Below are positions 56,979 through 64,000 of a stretch of DNA of 64,000 bases, one piece after another. Origin of the DNA: Oceanobacillus polygoni (GTDB taxonomy: Bacteria > Bacillota > Bacilli > Bacillales > Amphibacillaceae); the NCBI RefSeq assembly GCF_008304605.1, contig NZ_PIJY01000002.1, positions 1-64,000 on the forward strand. The letters are read 5' to 3'. The notes under the pieces were generated by a model that did not search any database, had not been told where the DNA came from, and saw only the letters and a program-made list of their open reading frames with translations. The stretch's first letter is position 1; every line of letters begins with the position of its first letter. A program made the translations under genes and the position numbers.

Positions 56979-57965
56979 TTACAAATAATCTCTACGCAAT
57001 TCTTCAGCTGATTTTGGTGAGATATAACCTGGCGCAACATCATACACCGTTTTTGCACCGGTCTGTCCTTCTTTATTCAAACGGTATGCAGCACGTGCAT
57101 AAGCTGTTAGCACACTCGCTGTAAACTCTGGATTGCTGTCTAATTTTAAGCTGTATTCAATGATTTGGTTATTGCCTTCTCCAGTTTGACCACTGCGAAT
57201 AACAAATCCACCATGTGGCATTGCAGAATGGTCGCTTTTCAATTCTTGCTCTGAGATGAAATGGACTGTTGTTTCATATTCATCAAAGTAATTTGGCATC
57301 GTTTTAATTGTGTGTTCGATCTTCTCTTGGTCTGCGCCTTCCTCAGCAACAATATAGCATTCACGAACATGGCGATCAGTTTTCGATCCTGCTGGATGTT
57401 CGCCATTTCTTACTTGCTCAATTACTTTTTCGGAAGGGATGGTATATTGCACGCCGTTTTTTACACCTTCGACTCTACGAACAGCATCGGAATGGCCTTG
57501 GCTTAAGCCTTTCCCCCAAAATGTGTATGTTTCACCCACTGGCAATAGTGCTTCTGAAAGTACGCGATTAATCGAAAACATACCTGGATCCCAGCCTACG
57601 GAAATGATACTTGTTTTTCCACTTTCCTTGGCAGGCTTATCAACAGAGGCAAAGAATTCAGGGATTTTTGCATGGGTGTCAAAGCTGTCCACAGTATTGA
57701 ACAGGTTAGCGAAATGTGGAACCTGCTCTGGTAAGTCTGTTGCAGAACCACCACAGATTAGCATGACATCGATATCCTCTGTATAATTGACTGCTTCTTC
57801 AATATGTAATACTTTTACATTGCTGTTTAAGACCTGTACGCATTCTGGATTTCTTCTGGTAAATACGGCAACAAGCTCCATATCAGGTTGTTGCATAATG
57901 GAAGCTTCTGCACCTCTACCTAAGTTTCCATAGCCTACAATGCCGATTTTAATTTTATTTTCCAT
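56979..57965 (-). CDS. ddh: meso-diaminopimelate D-dehydrogenase
   Basis: A 328-residue NADPH-dependent enzyme that converts tetrahydrodipicolinate directly to meso-diaminopimelate, for lysine and peptidoglycan precursors. It has the Rossmann start KIGIVGYGNLGRGAEASIMQ, FTRRNPE, the substrate-domain DPGMFSINRVLSEALLP and FWGKGLSQGHSDAVRRVEGV. GTG at 57974 lies in the ribosome-site region GGAGTGG; the ATG at 57965 is chosen. It is monocistronic. The pathway is patchily distributed in Bacillaceae and is an alternative to the acetylase route. Confidence 0.93.
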   Translation of the reverse strand: MENKIKIGIVGYGNLGRGAEASIMQQPDMELVAVFTRRNPECVQVLNSNVKVLHIEEAVNYTEDIDVMLICGGSATDLPEQVPHFANLFNTVDSFDTHAKIPEFFASVDKPAKESGKTSIISVGWDPGMFSINRVLSEALLPVGETYTFWGKGLSQGHSDAVRRVEGVKNGVQYTIPSEKVIEQVRNGEHPAGSKTDRHVRECYIVAEEGADQEKIEHTIKTMPNYFDEYETTVHFISEQELKSDHSAMPHGGFVIRSGQTGEGNNQIIEYSLKLDSNPEFTASVLTAYARAAYRLNKEGQTGAKTVYDVAPGYISPKSAEELRRDYL

Positions 57966-58094
57966 TTGTTCCACTCCATTAACTTTCTATTTCCTTAATA
58001 CTACCTTTTTTGATTCTTCGATACAACCTTCACGAACTTCTAAGAGGATTTTTTGAGGAATCTTGTCAGCATTTTTCTCCATTTATATAAAAAT

Positions 58095-58142
58095 ATCCCC
58101 TATAGCAGTATCTCTTTTATAAGATCCTGCTATAAGGGGATT
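58095..58142 (-). terminator. terminator of the MMPL-YhgE operon
   Basis: ATCCCC-TATAGCAG (58095-58108) pairs with CTGCTATA-a-GGGGAT (58127-58142) with one bulge. On the minus strand it is followed by ATTTTTATA. Confidence 0.75.
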
Positions 58143-58173
58143 TGGATATTGGGATAGGCGTTTTAATAAGCGC

Positions 58174-60003
58174 TTAACGAAATAGATTTTTCAGCTTTTC
58201 AAAAAATCCTTCTTTTTCTTCAGGTGCTTCATCCGTTGTTTCTGTTTCTTGTTCTTGCTTTAAGGTATCGGTACGAATGACAAACTGTACTGAATCGGTT
58301 AGTTCATCATTCTTTTCGGATACAAAGGAGATGGGCTCGAAATCCGATTTATCATACTGAGAGAGCATGGCATCAATTTCTTCCTGCATTTCCTCTGGGA
58401 TACTCATGGTTGCATCATGTAGCTGTGTTGTGCCATTCCGCAGTTCACCAGCGCCATCTGTCAGTTGGTCAGCACCTGCTGCAGATTCTCCAATTCCAGT
58501 ATGAATGTCTTGATACGAAGAAGCTAACTCATTGACTCCATTTGTGTAAGCAATCAATCCTTCGTGGAATTGATTGTAGTTGGATGCCATCTCTTCAATG
58601 CCGGCGAGTAATTGGTTGAAGCCATCATCCACATCGATTTGACTGATCGATTCCTCAAGGCCATCTGTGAGTGCTCGTAAATAATGTGCTACTTCTCGAG
58701 TCGATTCACTAAAGGCATGGAGGCTTGGTCCGACTGATCCAAATGCTTCTGCTGCAGCTTCGTATGCCCCTTTAACTGTTTGGGCTGCTTGGTAAGTAGT
58801 AACTAATTCTTCAATTACTTCTTGATCTGCATCACTTTCGTGTAGTGCAGCAATATCTGCCTCCGAAATGCTTGGCTCAGGGATTTGCTTTATTGCTTTC
58901 TGCAATGCTTGGTTTGCTTCTTCGTAGTTTGATCCGAATTGATCCATTCCATCAGCAAGTTCTTCCAAGCCGGATATCATATCAGAGACTGCTAGGTCTA
59001 AGTCTTCTAGCTCATCTAGAGCTGCAGCGCCACTTGCCTTTGATATCTCCTCTTGTAAGGTAACAAGTGCATCATTAATCTGTGAAGAGGCGTCCGTTAA
59101 TTGACTGCTAGATCCGTTCAATTCATCCATCCCATTTTTATATTGGGCCGAGCCATCTTCAAGCTGATGAAGTCCCGAAGCTAACCCATCCATTCCGTCA
59201 CGTAATTCACCTACGCCATTGTCAATTTCGCCAATCGCATCGGTCAAAGAACGGAATTCGTCTGTTAGTTTGTCGGTATCTGGTCCATCAACAGCGATGG
59301 AAGGTGGTAAAGCAGCTATTTCGATACCGTCGATTTCAAATTGGTCGGTTGTTGCTTCGATGGAGAATTTCTTTTCTTCATCTGGCATCATCGTAAAGGT
59401 GATTTGCTTGTTCTTCCCAGCATTTGCAATCGTTGCATCCTCTGCTTCGATTTCTTGAAAATAATCAGTATTTAAAGGGACTGAAATTTGCAGCATGTAA
59501 TTTTCAAAGAAGGTTGCTGGAACGTCTCTATTTTGTTTCACATCGATTATTATTTCGACATCTCCTGCCATGCCAGGGATATCTTCCGCGTTAACTTCTT
59601 TGCCATCGATGTAATAGTCAATTGTAAAATTCCACGGTAATTCCTTTGTTGCACCAAGGTTACCTTGATAGTAGAAATTATCGGTCTCTGCATGTATTCG
59701 GATATTGTTTTTATCCTTTTCAATCGCAGATGTATCGGTTAAGTTTTTGATTTCTGTGTAATCGCCATAGTCTTCAATAACACCTGGCTTAGTTAATTCA
59801 AAGGAATTGACCACATAAAGCCCCTTGAGATTACCGCCGGCTTGTAAATTTGCGTAAATAACTTCATTCTTACTAGCGATTTTTCCGTTTTCCTGCTCTT
59901 CATCTGTTGTCTCCTCTGATGCATTTGGGGAGGCATGTGTCGTGAGCACGGGAAGGAAAAAGATTGCTAGTGTTAGCCATAACCATTTAATTGCCTTCTT
60001 CAT
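58174..60003 (-). CDS. YhgE/Pip-like secreted coiled-coil protein
   Basis: A 609-residue exported protein. The signal peptide (MKKAIKWLWLTLAIFFLPVLTTHAS) is followed by a beta-rich domain (about 40-235). A long region of X-heptad-like repeats, about 245-545 (GVGELRDGMDGLASGLHQLEDGS, INDALVTLQ, GADQLTDGAGELRNGTTQLHDA), is typical of YhgE/Pip proteins, and a polar tail ends EGFFEKLKNLFR. It overlaps the MMPL transporter gene by 17 nt and likely extends from or caps that transporter at the cell surface. Such pairs occur in Firmicutes; the cargo is unknown. Confidence 0.8.
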   Translation of the reverse strand: MKKAIKWLWLTLAIFFLPVLTTHASPNASEETTDEEQENGKIASKNEVIYANLQAGGNLKGLYVVNSFELTKPGVIEDYGDYTEIKNLTDTSAIEKDKNNIRIHAETDNFYYQGNLGATKELPWNFTIDYYIDGKEVNAEDIPGMAGDVEIIIDVKQNRDVPATFFENYMLQISVPLNTDYFQEIEAEDATIANAGKNKQITFTMMPDEEKKFSIEATTDQFEIDGIEIAALPPSIAVDGPDTDKLTDEFRSLTDAIGEIDNGVGELRDGMDGLASGLHQLEDGSAQYKNGMDELNGSSSQLTDASSQINDALVTLQEEISKASGAAALDELEDLDLAVSDMISGLEELADGMDQFGSNYEEANQALQKAIKQIPEPSISEADIAALHESDADQEVIEELVTTYQAAQTVKGAYEAAAEAFGSVGPSLHAFSESTREVAHYLRALTDGLEESISQIDVDDGFNQLLAGIEEMASNYNQFHEGLIAYTNGVNELASSYQDIHTGIGESAAGADQLTDGAGELRNGTTQLHDATMSIPEEMQEEIDAMLSQYDKSDFEPISFVSEKNDELTDSVQFVIRTDTLKQEQETETTDEAPEEKEGFFEKLKNLFR

Positions 60004-62062
60004 GGTGATCCTCCTTGTGAAATTTCATCCGAAACGAAGTCTTCTCAATAATTTTATCTCCCATGACAAGCATAGCTGGCAGGAAGGTGATAACGAGTAT
60101 AAACGCAAGCAGTGCCCCTCTTCCTAACAGTAATCCAATCGAACCGACAATTGGATTCGATGATGTCAACCATAGGATAAATCCAACACTTGAAAGAATG
60201 GATGCCGATACTGCAATCGAAAAGAGCTTTTCATCAAGTGTCTTTTTAATTGCTGGTAATGCAGACATTTGCTGACGATGGTGTTTGTACGTCTCGGTTA
60301 ACAGAATGGCATAGTCAACCGTTGCGGCCAGCTGAACGGTACTAACAATTAAATAGCCGACAAAGACTAAGGATGTATCCGTAAAGTAAGGAACTGCCAG
60401 ATTAATCCATACGGCCGATTGAATCGTCAGCAACAAAATGACTGGAATCGAAATCGAACGGAACGTTATCAATAAAACCAACCCAATGGTTACTACCGTA
60501 AGGATATTGACAATTTGGTTATCCTTTGTAACAACATCTTTCATATCATATAAAGCAACACTTTCCCCAAGGGTTAGTGCATCCTCTCCATAATAAGAGG
60601 CAGATAGTTCACGTATATTGTCTACGAGCTGAAAAGGAATATCTCCTTCTGTTCCAGCATCGGTATTGATAATGATTCGACTATAGTTTTCTGACAAGAA
60701 TTGTTCTGTAACATTCTGTTCTAAGAAATCCTGTGGAATCGTACTTCCCACCATATTGGCATAGCCAATGACAGAAGAGACATGGTCCATATCTTCAATT
60801 ACTTGGATCATTTCTAGCTCTTTTCCTATATCATCATTCGGAACCAATAATACGATTGCTGTCGTCACTCCAAAGGTTTCCTCGATTTGTCTGATATCCA
60901 TGCCTAAACGGGTGTCCTCTGGTTGCTCGCCCATACCATATGTAAAGGTGGTGCTGTTTTGTGCTAGAAAGCTTGGCACTGTTAGAAGAAGCACAATTGC
61001 AATCGCAGGTATCTTTAACTTCATTAGCTTCCCGCCAACACCTTTAAATACTGGTGGGATAAGTGTCTTATGCTTTGTTTTGTCAATCCAGTTGTAGCAC
61101 ACTAATGTCAATGCTGGTAAAAATACTACAACACTAATAAAGCTTAGTACAATTCCTTTAACTAGATTTAGCCCTAAATCCGAACCAATCTCAAAGTCCA
61201 TAAACATCAATGCCGTAAAACCGAAGAAAGTGGTTAATGCACTGGAGCTTATTACTGGGAAAGATTCTTTTATTGCCAGTCTCATCGCTTCACCTGGCTT
61301 GTATTCCTTGTTTCGATAATCTTGGAAACTATGAAGCAGGAAGATCGCATAATCAAGCGAGACGGCTAGTTGCAGAATTGGAGCTACGGATTGCGTAATA
61401 AAGGAAACCTCTCCAATAAAGATATTTGTTCCAAGGTTAATAAGAACGGAAACGCCAATTGCGGTTAAGAATAACACCGGTTCTAGCCATGAATTAGTTG
61501 ATAATACTAAGATGATAATAATAATCGGGACTAGTAATAATGCAGCATACATCGTCTCCTGACCGGTCATCTCTTGCTGTGTAGCTGTATTTACTGCTTC
61601 ACCAGTAATTGCGTTTTCTTCCCCGATGAGGTTATAAATCTGATTGGTTGCTTCGACTTCATTTCCGCTTTCTACTGTAACAGAAAAAAGTGCCTTTTCA
61701 TCCTGATAATAATTTTCTACGGTTGCTGCATCTGCGAACTCGATAGGGGTTCTTAGATCTACAACATCATCCAACCATAGAACCTCTGTAACACCATCAA
61801 TTGCTTCTAATTCTGCCTTATATGTTAAGGCCTCTTGGATGGTGACATTCTCAATCATAACGCGTGCGTTCGGGATGCCGTTAGAGAATTCCTGCTCCAT
61901 CGTATTTAAGGCAACTGTCGATTCCGCTTGCTCAGGTAAATAATCTTGCATATTATAATTTACATCTACAAAGAAGAAAGCAATCGCTGACAGTATCGTT
62001 AAGGATAGAAAAAAAATAACGACGGATTTTTTGAAACGTATGATAAAATTTGTCAATGTCAT
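59987..62062 (-). CDS. MMPL/RND-family transporter
   Basis: A 691-residue membrane protein of the MMPL family. It has two repeats of one helix, an extracytoplasmic domain and a five- to six-helix bundle. LAVSLDYAIFLLHSFQDYRNKE in the first half and QLAATVDYAILLTETYKHHRQQ in the second carry the conserved Asp-Tyr proton-relay motif (DYA). It is probably a proton-driven exporter of lipids or hydrophobic compounds. ATG start with GGGGAA upstream. It forms an operon with the YhgE-like gene and is divergent from a TetR regulator. Confidence 0.9.
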   Translation of the reverse strand: MTLTNFIIRFKKSVVIFFLSLTILSAIAFFFVDVNYNMQDYLPEQAESTVALNTMEQEFSNGIPNARVMIENVTIQEALTYKAELEAIDGVTEVLWLDDVVDLRTPIEFADAATVENYYQDEKALFSVTVESGNEVEATNQIYNLIGEENAITGEAVNTATQQEMTGQETMYAALLLVPIIIIILVLSTNSWLEPVLFLTAIGVSVLINLGTNIFIGEVSFITQSVAPILQLAVSLDYAIFLLHSFQDYRNKEYKPGEAMRLAIKESFPVISSSALTTFFGFTALMFMDFEIGSDLGLNLVKGIVLSFISVVVFLPALTLVCYNWIDKTKHKTLIPPVFKGVGGKLMKLKIPAIAIVLLLTVPSFLAQNSTTFTYGMGEQPEDTRLGMDIRQIEETFGVTTAIVLLVPNDDIGKELEMIQVIEDMDHVSSVIGYANMVGSTIPQDFLEQNVTEQFLSENYSRIIINTDAGTEGDIPFQLVDNIRELSASYYGEDALTLGESVALYDMKDVVTKDNQIVNILTVVTIGLVLLITFRSISIPVILLLTIQSAVWINLAVPYFTDTSLVFVGYLIVSTVQLAATVDYAILLTETYKHHRQQMSALPAIKKTLDEKLFSIAVSASILSSVGFILWLTSSNPIVGSIGLLLGRGALLAFILVITFLPAMLVMGDKIIEKTSFRMKFHKEDHHEEGN

Positions 62063-62135
62063 TTCCCCATATCTTGATGATTTCTTTCTTTTATCTTAAT
62101 ATTATATATACATCATGTTAGTTACACAACAAACA

Positions 62136-62163
62136 GTTGCGTAAATCGTGTTGTTTGCACAAC
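62136..62163. promoter_or_regulatory. candidate TetR operator in the divergent promoter region
   Basis: GTTGCGTAAA (62136-62145), 8 nt, TTTGCACAAC (62154-62163): an inverted repeat matching at 8 of 10 positions, midway between the tetR and MMPL start codons. TetR proteins usually bind such sites; direct evidence is lacking. Confidence 0.55.
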
Positions 62164-62209
62164 GGTTATTGAATATCTGTTGGAAAACAGGTAATGAAAG
62201 GGTTTTACG

Positions 62210-62791
62210 ATGGAGAAAAAATTAGATCGCCGAAAAAAATATACGCGAATGGTTTTAAAGGAAAGCTTGTTAGAACTATTAAATGATAAACCAATTTCAA
62301 CGATAACAATTAAGGAATTATGTGCGCGAGCAGACATTAATCGCTCAACATTCTATAGTCACTATACAGATCAATATGATTTATTGAATCAAATTGAGGA
62401 GGAAATTATTCAAGAACTGAATCAAACGTTGCTTCAATATGACTATAAGAAGGAAAAGGAAATGCTTGCAATGACGAAATATTTACTGGATTATGTCATG
62501 AGCAGAAGCGAACATTTTCGGATTCTTTTTAGTGATCATGGAAGCAAAGGGTTCCAGCACCATGTCATGGAATCTGCACAAGCCCATATTCGGACAAATT
62601 TGGAACAAGGGCGTAAGCAAATCAGTGAAAATCATTTGAACTATATTACCTTATTTGTAATTAGTGGTAGTATCCATATCATCGAAAAGTGGTTGAGTAG
62701 TGGCATGCAGGAATCCACAGAGGAAATGACCAAAATTATTACGGAAATTAGTAATTATGGGATGTTGCATTATTCAGATGTGGAACGGTAG
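62210..62791 (+). CDS. TetR/AcrR-family transcriptional regulator
   Basis: A 193-residue regulator. The HTH is RRKKYTRMVLKESLLELLNDKPISTITIKELCARADINRSTFYSHYTDQYDLLNQIEEEI (about 5-65). The C-terminal ligand domain is helical and ends EEMTKIITEISNYGML. GTAATGAAAGGG precedes the ATG. It is divergent from the MMPL-YhgE operon with a palindrome between, the standard layout for a local efflux repressor. Confidence 0.9.
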   Translation: MEKKLDRRKKYTRMVLKESLLELLNDKPISTITIKELCARADINRSTFYSHYTDQYDLLNQIEEEIIQELNQTLLQYDYKKEKEMLAMTKYLLDYVMSRSEHFRILFSDHGSKGFQHHVMESAQAHIRTNLEQGRKQISENHLNYITLFVISGSIHIIEKWLSSGMQESTEEMTKIITEISNYGMLHYSDVER

Positions 62792-62887
62792 GAGCATTTA
62801 TCCATAGATGAAATAGATTCCCTTATGAAAAAATGTACCGAATAGGTTGTTAGAGTGAATAAGAATGAAATGTAAGGGGAAAAGTTT

Positions 62888-63853
62888 ATGGAAGTAATGA
62901 AGCGTATCGCTCTCTATTTAATTGGAATAGTTGTGTTCATTGCGTTTGTGAATGGGTTTGTTGATGAATCGAAAGAACTTTATACTTTGGTTCAACAACA
63001 AAAGGATGCCCCTTTGGAGCAAATAGTCCAAGGTAAAACAGCAGAGCGTGATCTATTTGGAAGAATGATCTATTATGGCTTGTTTGAGGAAGAGACTGAG
63101 ACGAATGTTATCTATAAAAATCCAGCTAGCGCATATGCGCAAGTCTCAAGAGATGAATTCGAGCAGTTGGAAGTTGGAGAAACGATTGAGGGTAGAATGT
63201 TAGGTACAGCTTTCAGTGACAGGGATGTACGTTCTAAATTGTATGAACATCTTATTCTGATGGGAGTCTTTCTTATCTATCCATTCTTTTTTGTCATTTA
63301 TCAGCTTATCCATATTCCGGTGGTTGAAAGGTGGATGAAAAGACATGATAAGTTGCTCGGTCGGTTGATATCTAGCATATTCATCGGAGGTATCTGCCTC
63401 GGACTTTTATTTTCCTATATTTCTATGGGGAAGAGCCTTTTCAGTACAATTCAAGCTCATGGTGGAAAACAGCAGGAAATAACAGCTTTGATTACCGATA
63501 GGGATTTTGACTTGAATGCGGGTCGATATGTGAGCAGTCAATACTTCCTAGCATTAGCCTATGAAGACCAAGACGGTAACATGGTTCATATGACAAAAGA
63601 AGTACCGCCTAGCGTTTATCACAATAATGAATTGTTTCTTACAGTCAGTCATCCAGAAGGCTATCCGTACCGCATTCATCTGAATGGTTTTAACGCAGGA
63701 GATATTTTCTTTTATATGGGAACTGATCTCTTTATCTACGGGCTTACGATTGTAATGACTGCATTGTTGATTTTCGCTGCAGTGTTATGGAGAAGGAAGA
63801 AGAAAACAGGAAGCTATTGGCCTGAACATAAGAAGAAGCAATCCCTGCTTTGA
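62888..63853 (+). CDS. hypothetical membrane protein (DUF3592-like pattern)
   Basis: A 321-residue protein with four hydrophobic segments: residues 7-24, about 121-142, about 160-180 and about 277-300. A soluble domain between segments 1 and 2 and another between 3 and 4 (KQQEITALITDRDFDLNAGRYVSSQYFLALAYEDQDGN, then VSHPEGYPYRIHLNG) resemble DUF3592 beta-domains. AAGGGG lies about 8 nt before the ATG. It is independent of the TetR gene, 96 nt upstream. I cannot assign a function. Confidence 0.7.
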   Translation: MEVMKRIALYLIGIVVFIAFVNGFVDESKELYTLVQQQKDAPLEQIVQGKTAERDLFGRMIYYGLFEEETETNVIYKNPASAYAQVSRDEFEQLEVGETIEGRMLGTAFSDRDVRSKLYEHLILMGVFLIYPFFFVIYQLIHIPVVERWMKRHDKLLGRLISSIFIGGICLGLLFSYISMGKSLFSTIQAHGGKQQEITALITDRDFDLNAGRYVSSQYFLALAYEDQDGNMVHMTKEVPPSVYHNNELFLTVSHPEGYPYRIHLNGFNAGDIFFYMGTDLFIYGLTIVMTALLIFAAVLWRRKKKTGSYWPEHKKKQSLL

Positions 63854-63972
63854 CAAGTGGACCTGATGTCAAATGCCATAGAAAAATAAAAAGGATTCGC
63901 TGCCTGTTGAATAATAAACAAGGGTTCAATGGATGGATTCATTATGATACTATGGGACAAGAGGTGATGCGA

Positions 63973-64000
63973 ATGAAATACGTAAGTGTCAACGTGCGCG
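63973..64000 (+). CDS. 5' end of an unidentified gene, cut by the window edge
   Basis: GAGGTGATG then ATG starts the frame MKYVSVNVR, which is open to the right edge. The ribosome site is good, but nine codons are too few to identify the product. An in-frame ATG at 63967 overlaps the ribosome site. Confidence 0.5.

Overview
The window looks like a chromosomal segment of a low-GC, Gram-positive, spore-forming Bacillaceae, probably close to Oceanobacillus or Virgibacillus. The signs are strong AGGAGG ribosome-binding sites, many TTG and GTG starts, Rho-independent terminators, an S-box riboswitch, GlpP antitermination leaders, cre-like sites, lipoprotein solute-binding proteins, a YetF/DUF1657 pair and meso-diaminopimelate dehydrogenase. 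The genus is inference; no rRNA, tRNA or CRISPR array was seen.

Layout. 1-10.3 kb: a CNNM/CBS membrane protein; a SAM riboswitch driving two flavin monooxygenases plus MetQ-MetN-MetI (sulfur scavenging); a GNAT acetyltransferase; a PepSY protein with an acidic tail; and a tnpB-only IS200/IS605-type element. Its tnpB is broken by an in-frame TGA and by an 8-bp tandem duplication, and it abuts a 5'-truncated ydeI-like gene. 10.3-25.3 kb: a MazG/HisE-like pyrophosphohydrolase, a TRAP transporter with cre-like sites, a DUF418 protein divergent from a two-component system and a sigma-like protein, a Ca2+/H+ exchanger, a LysR regulator, a truncated MetE-like gene that keeps its zinc ligands, several decayed genes, YetF, and an isochorismatase-fold hydrolase with an NCS1 permease.

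25.7-36.6 kb is the most unusual region: one long operon with a complete carbohydrate-type ABC importer (its own ATPase, two permeases, one lipoprotein), three different predicted cytoplasmic metal-dependent (phospho)esterases (CehA-type PHP, calcineurin-like, HisJ-type PHP), a MATE exporter, a DUF624 protein and a DeoR regulator. I read it as a candidate uptake-and-hydrolysis pathway for an unknown organophosphate or carbohydrate ester.

36.8-50 kb: a cyclic 2,3-diphosphoglycerate synthase-like GTPase; a three-component cell-surface glycosylation operon (GtrB/CsbB-like, GtrA, YfhO); GlpP; and two transcription units that share GlpP-type leader RNAs. One encodes a NagD-like HAD phosphatase, the other a UgpBCAE-like importer, which faces a convergent metallophosphoesterase. 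Two compact repeat elements sit in this region: a multi-hairpin REP-like sequence and a 145-nt structured element with 8-bp terminal inverted repeats.

50-64 kb: a complete sucrose PTS operon (LacI regulator with twin palindromic operators, EIIBC, sucrose-6-phosphate hydrolase, EIIA, fructokinase); a small protein; diaminopimelate dehydrogenase; an MMPL transporter with a YhgE-like coiled-coil partner, divergent from a TetR regulator; a membrane protein of unknown role; and the start of one more gene at the right edge. The many gene remnants (10179, 20930, 21497, 22590, 38274, 50066) show that the accessory parts of the window are eroding.
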